Source: Verrucomicrobiaceae bacterium (lineage in GTDB: Bacteria > Verrucomicrobiota > Verrucomicrobiia > Verrucomicrobiales > Verrucomicrobiaceae). Taken from it: 64,000 nt of DNA. Under the pieces are notes generated by a model. It was not told where the DNA came from. It saw nothing but the letters and a program-made list of their open reading frames with translations, and did not search any database. The DNA lies in NCBI GenBank assembly GCA_024232965.1, contig JACKQF010000001.1, forward strand, positions 992,001-1,056,000. Direction: 5' to 3'. Positions 25,678-35,100 of this stretch are shown piece after piece. How positions within the stretch are numbered: position 1 is the stretch's first letter; every line of letters starts with the position of its first letter. Position numbers and translations under genes: made by a program.

Positions 25678-27375
25678 TTACTGCGGAAGCGGGAAGCCTT
25701 CGTTGAGTGCTGCCACCTCTGCCTTGATCTTGGCGAGAACGCCTGCGTCTTCGCGGTTCTCCAGCGCTTCGTGGATCCAGGCGGCGATCTTGGCCATCTC
25801 TGGTTCCTTCATGCCGCGCGTCGTGACGGCGGGCGTGCCGACGCGTATGCCGCCGCCGAGCGTGATCTTCTCGGTATCGAATGGGATGCCGTTTTTGTTC
25901 ACGGTGATGCCTGCTTTGTCGAGCGTTTCAGAGGCGATCTTGCCGTTGAGTCCGCGTGGGCGGAGATCGACGAGCATGAGGTGATTGTCTGTGCCGCCGG
26001 AGACGATGCGGTAGCCGTGGCTGGTTAAAGCCGCGGCCAAGGCCTGGGCGTTTTTGACGATCTGCTTGGTGTAATCAGCAAAGCTCGGCTTGAGGCACTC
26101 TCCAAAGCAAACGGCCTTGGCGGCGATGACGTGCATGAGTGGTCCACCCTGGATGCCGGGGAAGACTTGGCTATTGATTTTCTTGGCGAGGTCTTCGTTG
26201 TTTGTCAGCACGATGCCGCCGCGAGGGCCGCGCAGGCTCTTGTGAGTAGTGCTGGTGACAAAGTCCGCGTGCTCCATCGGATTCGGGTGCATGCCGCCAG
26301 CGACGAGGCCGGCGATGTGAGCCATATCAACGAAAAGATAGGCTCCAACGCTGCGGGCGATCTCGCCCATGCGTGCGAAGTCAATGATGCGCGGATAAGC
26401 GGAGGCACCGGCGGTGATCATTTTTGGACGGCATTCTTCGGCCATCTTTTGCAAGCCGTCGTAGTCGATTCGTTCGTCCTTATCACTGACACCGTAGTGC
26501 ACGACTTCGTAGTAGCGCCCGGAGAAGTTGGCTTTGTTCCCGTGGGTCAAGTGGCCGCCGTGGGCCAGGTTCATCGTCAAGATGCGGTCGCCCGGTTCCA
26601 ATACGCTGAAATAGACAGCGGTATTGGCTTGTGAGCCTGAGTGCGGCTGAACGTTGGCAAATTTGGCACCAAACAGCTGGCAAACACGGTCGATGGCGAG
26701 TTGCTCCACCTTGTCCACTTCTTCGCAACCGCCGTACCAGCGCTTCCCGGGGTAGCCCTCGGCGTATTTGTTCGTCAGGCAGGAACCCTGTGCAGCCATG
26801 ACGGCGCGGGAGGTGAAGTTCTCCGAGGCGATCAGCTCGATGTGGGTCTGCTGGCGGTGTTCCTCCGCGCGGACGATATCGGCCACGGCGGGGTCGGCTG
26901 CTTCAAGGGAATCCATTGGGTGGGGGTCCGTATTCATTTTTCCAACACGGCGGGCGTGGCGTCCTCCGGCAAAGGGTGTCGCCAGCCAAGTGTCAATGAT
27001 CGTGCGGGCCTCATCCGCAGAGGTGGTGCGACCGGCGAGACAGAGGACGTTGGAGTTATTGTGTTCGCGGGTGATCGCGGCTGTCTGTGCGTCTGCGACG
27101 AGAGCAGCCTGGATGCCCACGTGGCGGTTCGCGGCGATGCACATCCCTATACCGGTGGTGCAGACGAGGATGCCACTGTCAGTCACGCCTGAGAGGACGC
27201 TCTCGGAGACAAGTTCTGCGTAGTCCGGGTAATCAACGGATTCGGTGCCGTCCGTGCCAAGATCAGTGACCTGATGACCCGCAGCCTTCAAATGGCTGAC
27301 GATGGCGGTTTTGAGTTCGACGCCGCCGTGGTCGGCTGCGATGGCAATGTGATGGCTGGGGGCGGGGCTGCTCAT
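25678..27375 (-). CDS. RpiB-GlyA fusion: ribose-5-P isomerase B + serine hydroxymethyltransferase
   Basis: One 565-codon frame joins two complete enzymes. Residues 1-~147 are RpiB: AADHGG, the CTTGIGM catalytic Cys72/Thr74 block, EHNNSNVL and the C-terminal GGRHARRV, exactly where stand-alone RpiB ends. Residues ~150-565 are GlyA: ELIASENFTSRAV, KYAEGYPGKRWYGG, VDMAHIAGLVAGG and the PLP lysine Lys379 in STTHKSLRGPRGG. The linker is only about a dozen residues. RpiB interconverts ribose-5-P and ribulose-5-P; GlyA converts serine and THF to glycine and methylene-THF. A Met at residue 147 preceded by GGAAAA could give some separate GlyA. The phosphatase gene just upstream mirrors the ywlE-rpiB-glyA order of Firmicutes. 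Confidence 0.93.
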   Translation of the reverse strand: MSSPAPSHHIAIAADHGGVELKTAIVSHLKAAGHQVTDLGTDGTESVDYPDYAELVSESVLSGVTDSGILVCTTGIGMCIAANRHVGIQAALVADAQTAAITREHNNSNVLCLAGRTTSADEARTIIDTWLATPFAGGRHARRVGKMNTDPHPMDSLEAADPAVADIVRAEEHRQQTHIELIASENFTSRAVMAAQGSCLTNKYAEGYPGKRWYGGCEEVDKVEQLAIDRVCQLFGAKFANVQPHSGSQANTAVYFSVLEPGDRILTMNLAHGGHLTHGNKANFSGRYYEVVHYGVSDKDERIDYDGLQKMAEECRPKMITAGASAYPRIIDFARMGEIARSVGAYLFVDMAHIAGLVAGGMHPNPMEHADFVTSTTHKSLRGPRGGIVLTNNEDLAKKINSQVFPGIQGGPLMHVIAAKAVCFGECLKPSFADYTKQIVKNAQALAAALTSHGYRIVSGGTDNHLMLVDLRPRGLNGKIASETLDKAGITVNKNGIPFDTEKITLGGGIRVGTPAVTTRGMKEPEMAKIAAWIHEALENREDAGVLAKIKAEVAALNEGFPLPQ

Positions 27376-27399
27376 GGGGGTAGGAAAATTTGGGGCAGA

Positions 27400-27888
27400 T
27401 CAGGATTGCGGGGCCTGCGGGGTTCGTGAGGTGGTCTGATCAATATACGCCAGTAGACTGGGCAGGGACTTCTGCAACATATTGAGCGTTTGCTCATAGG
27501 CGCGCCGCCCCATGCCGATGGGATCGCTAATGTCGGCACCGCGGATTTTATCATCGGCGGCAAACTCGGTCACCAGATACGTCTTGTCCGCAGCCTCCGG
27601 GTAGTCCTCCTCGATGATGTCGGCGTGGTGGCCAGCGAGGGCGAAGATATGCGTCGCTGCGCTGACGAGATCAGCGGTGAGGGGGCTGCTGGTAAAGTCG
27701 GCCATGTCCAGACCCAAATCGGCGATGATATCCGCCGTCTGGTGGCTGGCAGGTTGGCCCGGCATCGCACCCACTCCAGCACTCGCGACCTCAAAGTCCT
27801 CCCTGTCCTTTACGAGATCACGAAAGAGCGCCTCAGCCATGGGGCTGCGGCAGGTATTGCCGGTGCAGACGAAGAGGACGCGTTTCAA
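27400..27888 (-). CDS. Low-molecular-weight protein-tyrosine-phosphatase family
   Basis: The conserved domain starts at KRVLFVCTGNTCRSPMAEAL, whose C-x5-R-S P-loop is the catalytic site. The general-acid loop appears as ADISDPIGMG. I chose the TTG at 27888 (162 residues), as the family begins a few residues before this loop. An in-frame ATG at 28059 would add a 57-residue, unlike-family extension overlapping the divergent kinase's promoter. Relatives include tyrosine phosphatases and the arginine phosphatase YwlE, which in Firmicutes also sits by rpiB and glyA. It lies 24 bp upstream of the RpiB-GlyA gene. The start is uncertain. Confidence 0.85.
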   Translation of the reverse strand: MKRVLFVCTGNTCRSPMAEALFRDLVKDREDFEVASAGVGAMPGQPASHQTADIIADLGLDMADFTSSPLTADLVSAATHIFALAGHHADIIEEDYPEAADKTYLVTEFAADDKIRGADISDPIGMGRRAYEQTLNMLQKSLPSLLAYIDQTTSRTPQAPQS

Positions 27889-28089
27889 TGCGGTGAAATC
27901 AGGGTTTTGAGGAGAGCGGGGAGGGGAGAGAATGCGCAGTGGGGAGGCTTTGTCAAAAGGGAGTCGTTCCCTGGAGGGGGTGAGGGTGCAAAAATGTGGC
28001 TCTTTCTCACATCCTACTTGCCAAAGGTGGCAGACGTGGGCTTTGCTGGGCGGGTCCACTTCTATGGGGACGTGAGCACCGAATCGAGG

Positions 28090-30699
28090 ATGGCTGATCG
28101 ATACAAAATATACGAAAAACTGGGCATGGGCGGCGTTGGCGCCGTCTTTCGTGCCTACGACAGCCAGCTTAAGCGCTGGGTGGCTATTAAGCGACTCATG
28201 ACCGCAGCAGAAGCCGAGGTCACAGACGAGGAGACCCAGGCCGAATTGAGGCGAGAGGCAGATGCGCTGGCCTCGCTCAGAAATCCAAACATTGTCACCA
28301 TCTTTGACGTGGCCAGCGATGAGGAAGGCCTCTTCATCGTCATGGAGCTCCTGACCGGCGAGGATCTGGCGGATGTGGTCGCGCGTGGCCCCCTACCTTA
28401 CGACGACTTTAAAGAATTGGCGAATCAGACGCTGGAAGGCCTGCTAGCGGCGCATCAGCACCACATCCTGCATCGAGACATCAAGCCAGAGAACATTAAA
28501 GTGGAGCGCCTGCCTGGCGGTCGTCTGGCCTCAAAGATCATCGACTTTGGCTTGGCTCGCGCAGGATTGAAGGCGCGAAAGCAGACCGAGGATCAGTCTG
28601 GAACGGTGATGGGCTCCATCCACTACATGGCACCGGAGCAATTGACGCGAGAGCCTGTGGACGAGCGCACAGACCTTTACTCGCTGGGTTGTGTCTTTTA
28701 CGAAGCGCTGTCCGGACGCAAGGCCTTCGACGGCCCCTCCATGGCCGATGTGATTGATAAGCACATCAACCATCATCTCACACCGCTGGCCCAGATTGCG
28801 CCGCACGTTCCGCAGTGGATGGATGCCTGGGTGGCGCGATTGATGGCAGGAAAGCCCGATGAACGACCTGCCAATGCGCAACAGGCCATCGAAGAATTCC
28901 GCGCCTGGGAAAAGATGCCAACGATGCCGTATGGCGCGTGGACTCCGCCGCCGATATATCCGCAGCAGGCTCACCCCGGCAATTTCACGCAACCGATGTA
29001 CTATCACACCGGGGCTATTCCTGCGCAGGATCCCAATGCCTATCAGCAGCCAGCTCCTATGGTTCCGGGCGCGATCCCGGTGGTTGAAGAACAGGCCGTG
29101 CTCGTGGCTGCATTTGCAGCGCCTCTTGCTCCGGGGCCCCGGAAGCCTGTGCCACAAATACATCGCCCAGGGGCTGGTCGCGCTCCCGTATCTGTGCCGC
29201 AAAAGGGATCCGGTGATAATCGGAAAAAAAAGAAGCTGATTATGATCGGTGGTGGGGTAGCTGTATTGGTGGTGGGTGGGTTTTTGATGATGCGTTCGGG
29301 TGGTGCGCCTCCGGCACCTTCGGCATCGGGGGATGTGCCAGCAGCTCCTTCATCACAGTTCTCCTCCGGTGGAAACGCCAACGTCACCGAGACCCTGCCG
29401 CAGGACCGTGCGTTTCCTCCGGCAGACAAGAACATCTGCGTTCACTTGGTTAGCAACGTGGGTCAGTACACCAATCGCAAGGGATCTGACGGGACCCCTG
29501 CCAAACCCAATAAGGGCGAGTCGGTGATGGCCTGGCGCGATCTTTCGGAGCGTGGTGGCGATAACATGTTGCTTGCTTTCCACAATTCGCCAGACTCTGC
29601 GCCGCGGCGGGAGGATTGGCCGACGAATCCTGGCGGCCCTAGCGTTAAAGGGTGGCGTTGGGCATTGGATTTTCATCCAAAACCCGGCAAAGGCCCGGTC
29701 TCAATGGTCCTGGCAAGCGTCGGCAGTGAGAGTGCTAATTTCCCTTTCGGTGGTGCCAGTGTGACGGCTGTCGAAGAAGGATTAACGTTCTTAGTGGCGT
29801 TTCAGGCAGATAAGGATCGGCTCCCTGTGCGTGTAGCGACGTTGTCCGGTGCCGATAGCGAGGTGGTCGTTCGGGTGCTTGCAGACGGCACGATCGAAGC
29901 AGAGTTCAAGCATGGTTCCGAAGTGAAGAAGCTCGCGGCCAAGGACGTCAAGGGGTACTGGCCCAGCGTTGCAACGGTGACTTGGAAGAAAGCCAGCGGC
30001 GAGCTGGGACTGCGGGCTCGCGATGCGAATGGGCGCACTTACAATGCGCCTGGTGGGACTAAGGTGAAGCCTCCAGGATCTGCTCTGACGACCCTCAGCA
30101 CTGGTCGCTCCGAAGGTGCCAACAAGTCCACGCCTGCGCCTGCTGACCAGTTTGTCGGCTACGTAGCGGAGATCGTCGCCTATGCTGGAGTGCTGAAGTT
30201 GGACCAACTCCAGGTGTTGGATGGAACTGTGGTGGCAAATTACTTTTTCGAAAAAACACCGCCACCGAAACCCCTGGTAGATCGACTCAAAAGGAAGCTT
30301 CCTGTCGTTGGCGATTCAGCCAAATGGAAATTCTCGGCCAATCGTAATCCAGGTGAACTCAGGTTCGTCACTGACGGTGGCACCAACACTCGTTGGAAAA
30401 CGAATGAGGCGCAAAAGCCTGGCATGTGGCTCATGGTGGAACTCCCCACTGCAACAAGGATCGCCGGCTTAGCGCTCGACACTGAATCCAGCATCAATGA
30501 CTACCCCCGCGGGTACAAGGTCGAGACGTCCTTGGACGGCAAGACTTGGAATGAGGCTGCAAACGGCAAGGGGGAAGTAATCACGGAGGTTCAGTTCCCG
30601 TCTCCGGTCTCCGCGAAATTTGTGCGGATCACGATGACGGAAAAGGATGATCGGGCCGTTTGGGGCGTTAGCGAGATGGTGCTCTTCAAGGGCAATTAG
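28090..30699 (+). CDS. Receptor-like Ser/Thr protein kinase with F5/8-type C ectodomain
   Basis: From the ATG at 28090 (a GTG at 28072 is the alternative) the protein has 869 residues. Residues 1-~275 are a complete Hanks-type kinase: glycine loop LGMGGVGAVF, Lys34 in VAIKRL, HRDIKPEN (128-135), DFG (152-154) and APE. A Pro/Gln-rich linker (~280-375) leads to a Lys cluster and one membrane segment (about 383-401). The external part has a concanavalin/LamG-like region (~430-720) and ends in a discoidin-like F5/8 type C domain (~735-869: TNTRWKTNEAQKPGMWLMVE, GYKVETSLDGKTWNE, AKFVRITMTE). Such ectodomains bind carbohydrate or surfaces, so the kinase may sense glycans. It is divergent from the phosphatase gene. 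Confidence 0.92.
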   Translation: MADRYKIYEKLGMGGVGAVFRAYDSQLKRWVAIKRLMTAAEAEVTDEETQAELRREADALASLRNPNIVTIFDVASDEEGLFIVMELLTGEDLADVVARGPLPYDDFKELANQTLEGLLAAHQHHILHRDIKPENIKVERLPGGRLASKIIDFGLARAGLKARKQTEDQSGTVMGSIHYMAPEQLTREPVDERTDLYSLGCVFYEALSGRKAFDGPSMADVIDKHINHHLTPLAQIAPHVPQWMDAWVARLMAGKPDERPANAQQAIEEFRAWEKMPTMPYGAWTPPPIYPQQAHPGNFTQPMYYHTGAIPAQDPNAYQQPAPMVPGAIPVVEEQAVLVAAFAAPLAPGPRKPVPQIHRPGAGRAPVSVPQKGSGDNRKKKKLIMIGGGVAVLVVGGFLMMRSGGAPPAPSASGDVPAAPSSQFSSGGNANVTETLPQDRAFPPADKNICVHLVSNVGQYTNRKGSDGTPAKPNKGESVMAWRDLSERGGDNMLLAFHNSPDSAPRREDWPTNPGGPSVKGWRWALDFHPKPGKGPVSMVLASVGSESANFPFGGASVTAVEEGLTFLVAFQADKDRLPVRVATLSGADSEVVVRVLADGTIEAEFKHGSEVKKLAAKDVKGYWPSVATVTWKKASGELGLRARDANGRTYNAPGGTKVKPPGSALTTLSTGRSEGANKSTPAPADQFVGYVAEIVAYAGVLKLDQLQVLDGTVVANYFFEKTPPPKPLVDRLKRKLPVVGDSAKWKFSANRNPGELRFVTDGGTNTRWKTNEAQKPGMWLMVELPTATRIAGLALDTESSINDYPRGYKVETSLDGKTWNEAANGKGEVITEVQFPSPVSAKFVRITMTEKDDRAVWGVSEMVLFKGN

Positions 30700-32153
30700 G
30701 CCAACAGTTCCTTGATCACCTTGGCGTGATTGATGCCTGTGAGCTTGCCGTCGAGTCCCTGCGTTTTGTAGCTGAATCGGTCGAAGTTGAAGCCGAGGAG
30801 CTTCAGCACGGTTGCATGGAAGTCGCTAATGTGGATAGGATCCTTCACGATGTTGTAGCTGAAGTCATCCGTCTCTCCATAGATCGCCCCGCCCTTCGAG
30901 CCACCGCCTGCCATCCACATGCTGAAGCAACGTGGGTGGTGGTCGCGGCCGTAGTTTTCGTGGGAAAGTCCGCCTTGTGAATAGATGGTGCGGCCAAATT
31001 CGCCTCCCCAGATGATGAGCGTGTCTTCAAACATACCCCTCTGTTTGAGGTCCTCAATGAGTGCTGCACAAGGTTGGTCTACATCCTTACACTGCGAGGG
31101 CATACGGCCCGCGACGTTCGAGTGGTGATCCCAGTTGTTATGATAGATCTGCACGAAGCGCACTCCGCGCTCAACCAAGCGCCGCGCCATTAGCACGCTG
31201 TTGGCAAAGCTACCTGACTTCTTAGCATCCTCGCCATAGAGTTTCATGACGTGGTCTGGCTCTTTACTCAGATCCGTCAGTTCCGGCACGCTGGCCTGCA
31301 TCCGGAAGGCCATTTCGTATTGCTGGATGCGCGTGTGGGTCTCGGGATCGCCGACCTCTTTATAAGTCAGCTCGTTCATCGCGTTCAGCCCCTCAATCGT
31401 CCGTTTGCGGATGCTGTCGGGAACGCCGGGAGGATTGTTGATGTAGAGGATCGGGTCGCCAGTGCTGCGGAAGGAAACGCCAGCGTGTTCACCGGGGAGA
31501 TAACCTGAGGACCACAAGCGCGCGGAGATCGATTGCTCTTGTTCGCGGTTCGTTGGTGTCGCGACGAGAACGACGAAGGTGGGCAGGTTCTCATTCATCG
31601 AACCAAGCCCGTAGGACGCCCAGGATCCGAGGCAAGGACGACCGGTCACCTGATTGCCAGTCTGCATCGCAGCGATGGCGGGTTCGTGATTGATTGCCTC
31701 TGTGTGCAGGGACCGCATGAAGCAGATATCATCTGCCTTTTTGGCCAAGTTTGGTAGAAGCTCAGTGTTCATCCACATGCCGCACTTGCCAGCCTGGGAG
31801 AATTTGAACTTCGATGGTGCAACGGGAAATCGCGTCTGGCCCGATGTCATCGTTGTCAATCGCTGGCCGTTGCGGATCGATTCCGGGAGATCCTTGTCAT
31901 ACCACTTTTCCATCACGGGCTTGTAATCAAACAAGTCCATCTGTGAAGGGCCGCCGACCATGTGCAGATAGATGACCCGCTTCGCCTTGGGCGGAAAGTG
32001 CGGGCGGATGGCGCGGTGGCTGCTGCCAGCTGCCTGTTGAGTCAGGGCCTCGCCCAGCAGGGATGTCAGAGCGGCGCCTCCGAGGAGATGCTGTCCGCGA
32101 CTAAAAAACTGGCGGCGTGTCTGAAGGGTATTGAAGTCGTTGAAGGGGTTCAT
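30696..32153 (-). CDS. DUF1501 family protein, Tat-exported (paired copy)
   Basis: The start at 32153 gives a 485-residue protein with a twin-arginine leader (TRRQFFSRG, RR at residues 13-14). DUF1501 blocks are present: YLHMVGGPSQMDLFDYKP, CFMRSLHTEAINHEPA, IIWGGEFGRT, NYGRDHHPRCFSMWMAGGG and DPIHISDFHATVLKLLG. It lies 14 bp downstream of the DUF1549/DUF1553 cytochrome gene, the standard partner in Planctomycetota and Verrucomicrobiota. The pair is thought to act in the envelope on an unknown, possibly sulfated, polymer. Its stop overlaps the stop of the convergent kinase gene by 4 bp. Confidence 0.92.
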   Translation of the reverse strand: MNPFNDFNTLQTRRQFFSRGQHLLGGAALTSLLGEALTQQAAGSSHRAIRPHFPPKAKRVIYLHMVGGPSQMDLFDYKPVMEKWYDKDLPESIRNGQRLTTMTSGQTRFPVAPSKFKFSQAGKCGMWMNTELLPNLAKKADDICFMRSLHTEAINHEPAIAAMQTGNQVTGRPCLGSWASYGLGSMNENLPTFVVLVATPTNREQEQSISARLWSSGYLPGEHAGVSFRSTGDPILYINNPPGVPDSIRKRTIEGLNAMNELTYKEVGDPETHTRIQQYEMAFRMQASVPELTDLSKEPDHVMKLYGEDAKKSGSFANSVLMARRLVERGVRFVQIYHNNWDHHSNVAGRMPSQCKDVDQPCAALIEDLKQRGMFEDTLIIWGGEFGRTIYSQGGLSHENYGRDHHPRCFSMWMAGGGSKGGAIYGETDDFSYNIVKDPIHISDFHATVLKLLGFNFDRFSYKTQGLDGKLTGINHAKVIKELLA

Positions 32154-32167
32154 AGCGGCAGAAGGGA

Positions 32168-35100
32168 TTACTTGTTCAAAACTTCGTCCAGGTTCATGAC
32201 CTGATTGCACAGCATTGTCCAAGCCGCGAGTTTGGTTGGATCCAGTTTGGGATCTGCTTTGGATTCGCCGACGGCGATCAGCAGTTTGGCGTCGTCTGGA
32301 TGCGATGCGTAGAAGGCGAGGAGATCCTTTTGGCTTGTGACGAGGATGTCTTTTTCTACAGGCTTCAACGGGCGGCAAAGCGTACGTTCAGCGATGAATG
32401 CCAGTGGGTCAGACGCCGCCATCGCTTGTTGTGCCAGGTTCCTCGCTGCTTCCACAAACTGCGGATCGTTCATTGTGACGAGTGCTTGAAGCGGCGTGTT
32501 CGTGCGTTCGCGGCGTACGCAACTGGCCTCGCGGTTCGGCGCATTGAAGATGTCCAGGCTCGGGGGAGGGGCCATACGCTTCCAGAAGGTGTACACCGTC
32601 CGGCGATACAGATTTTCGCCTGTGTCCTGCGTATATTGGCGGGTGTTGCCGATGCCGACTTGATCCCAGACGTGATCGGGCTGATAAGGCTTGGTGCTGG
32701 GGCCACCCATTTTTGGTGAGAGCGTCTTGCTTGCCGCGAGTGCGTAATCGCGCAGCATCTCGGCGTCCATGCGGAACCGTGGACCGCGGGAAAGTAGAGC
32801 GTTTGCTGGATCTTTCTCGACCTTCTCGGGAGTCATCGTTGCCGATTGGCGATAGGTGGCGCTGTTGAGGACGAGCTTGATGAGGCGCTTCACGTCCCAA
32901 CCGCTTTCGCGAAATTCCACCGCCAGCCAGTCGAGCAACTCTTGATGGGAAGGAGGGCTGCCCATAATGCCAAAGTCTTCGCTGGTCTTCACGATGCCGG
33001 TGCCGAAGATTTCCTGCCATAAGCGGTTCACGGTCACGCGGGCAGTCAATGGGTTCGCTGGATCCACCAGCCATTGAGCGAGCCCCAAGCGATTGCGTGG
33101 CGCACCTTTTGGGAGCGGATTGAGAAAGGCGGGCGCATTCGCTTCCACTTGCTCGCCGGGATTGTCGTATTGGCCGCGCATCAGAACGTAGGCCATGGCT
33201 TTGCTGTCCTTCTTCTCTTCTTGAATGTGGGTAATCGGGCTGCGCGATTTGATCGTGTCACGCTCGCTCTCCAACTTCATGACGACACGGTTTAGCGCCT
33301 GATACTGGGTGTCGTGCCCAGCCAGGAAGTAGTCATACAATTCAGCGACCTGCTTCGGCGTCCGCTTCGCCGCAGGTGCTGCCAACATCGCACGTAGCGG
33401 ACCGTTATTGGCGATGGTCTTGAGTTCGGCGGCGGTGACTGCGCGAGAATAGACGCGCACATCCTGCACCGATCCTCCGGTGAAGAGTTGGTTCCCACTG
33501 CGGCCACCGATTCGAGTGGCGGTCGTGGTGCGGATACTGCTCGCAGCCTTGAGGGTGTTTGGCCCGATTTTGACCTGCTGTTCCACACCATCGATGAATA
33601 TTTTAACCCCCTCGGCTTTGCCGGACCCATTGTAGGTAACGAAGACATGCTGCCACTGACCGGGCTTCAGCACCTTTTTCTTGGTCGTGACTTTGAATGC
33701 GTCGTCTGGCCAATGGGAAACGAAGTGCGCTGCGATCTCTTGTCCGGCGTGGAAAAGGTCCCAACCGCGATAGCTGTTGGCTTCATCCATGCGGGCAATG
33801 ATACCACCACTCCCGTCCCTGGGAGCCTTGATCCAAGCGCCGTAACTGAACGCCTGATTCTTGTCAAAGTCGCCAGCACTCCCAATATCGAACGTCGCAC
33901 CTTTGGCGATGACCGGAGCCGCGCCAAGCTTCCCGCCAAGGGTCCAACTCACCGCACCGACGGCCTTGAATGTTTGCTCGCCGCCGCAAGTGGCCGCGAC
34001 TTCGTTGCCTTTGCCTTCGTTGAGGGGGAGGTGCGCGACGAGTCCGTCCGCAGGCATGCCTTTTTCAATGTCCGCAGGCTTCGCCGTGGCCAACCACGAT
34101 TCGAAATCTGCTTTTGCCTCGGTCTTACGGCTATCACGCTTCTGGGTCGCGCTGGCGATCTCGGCAGGTAGGGCTTCCCAGCGTGGGCGGTCTTTGGTCT
34201 CAGGAACGACGAGGTAGGGGCCGACACCGTCCTTGGAATTGCCATCCTTTGGTGGCTGCGTGGTGTTTCGGAAAAACGCGGCCATCGAATAATAGTCCTT
34301 CTGCGTGATTGGATCGAATTTATGGTCGTGGCACTGGGAGCAATTGGTCGTCAGCCCCATGTAAACCCAGCCCATCGTCTGCACACGATCCGCTGCCATG
34401 TTCATGACGTTTTCTTCGTCAATGGTGCCGCCTTCATTGGTAGTGATATTGCAGCGTTGAAAGCCTGTCGCGATCAGTTGTGACTCTGTCGGCTTTGGCA
34501 AAAGATCCCCCGCAATCTGCTCGACCGTGAACTTGTCAAAGGGCTGATTGGCATTGAAGGAGTTAACTACCCAATCCCGGTAAGGCCACATCTCGCGATA
34601 GTTATCGAAGTGCAGGCCATGCGTATCGCCGTAACGCGCGGCATCCAACCAATAGCGGGCTCGGTGCTCGCCATACTGCGGCGTCTTCATGAGTTCATCG
34701 ATCAGTCGATTGTAAGCTTCGTCAGAAAGATGAGCGGGATCGGCGGGATTGATGAACTGCTTGAGGAGCTCTGGGCTAGGCGGTAGCCCGGTAATGTCGA
34801 GTGCGACGCGTCGAATCAAGGTGTGCGCATCTGCCTCGGCGGCAGGTTGTAGGCCCTTGGCCTCCAGCTTCGCTAGAATAAAGTTGTCGATGGGGTTGCG
34901 AGTCCATCCAGCCTGCTTCACTGCAGGCAAACTGGCACGCTGAGGTGCCATGAAAGACCAATGCGGCTGCCAAGGTGCACCCTGTGCAATCCAGTCACGG
35001 ATCATTGCGATTTGCGCAGGCTTCAGCGGTTTGTGTTCATCCGGCGGAGGCATGAGATCGTCCTCGTCCGTGGTGATCAGGCGCTGATAGAGCGGGCTCT

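Noticed and set aside
25678..27375. Treating rpiB and glyA as two genes joined by a sequencing error
   Set aside because: Both domains are complete, in one frame, with no homopolymer at the junction; a real fusion is simpler, though read checking is listed.
27490..28089. Upstream 200-codon extension of the Ser/Thr kinase frame
   Set aside because: It is antisense to the phosphatase gene; the kinase fold begins at MADRYKIYEKLG and nothing before it resembles a domain.
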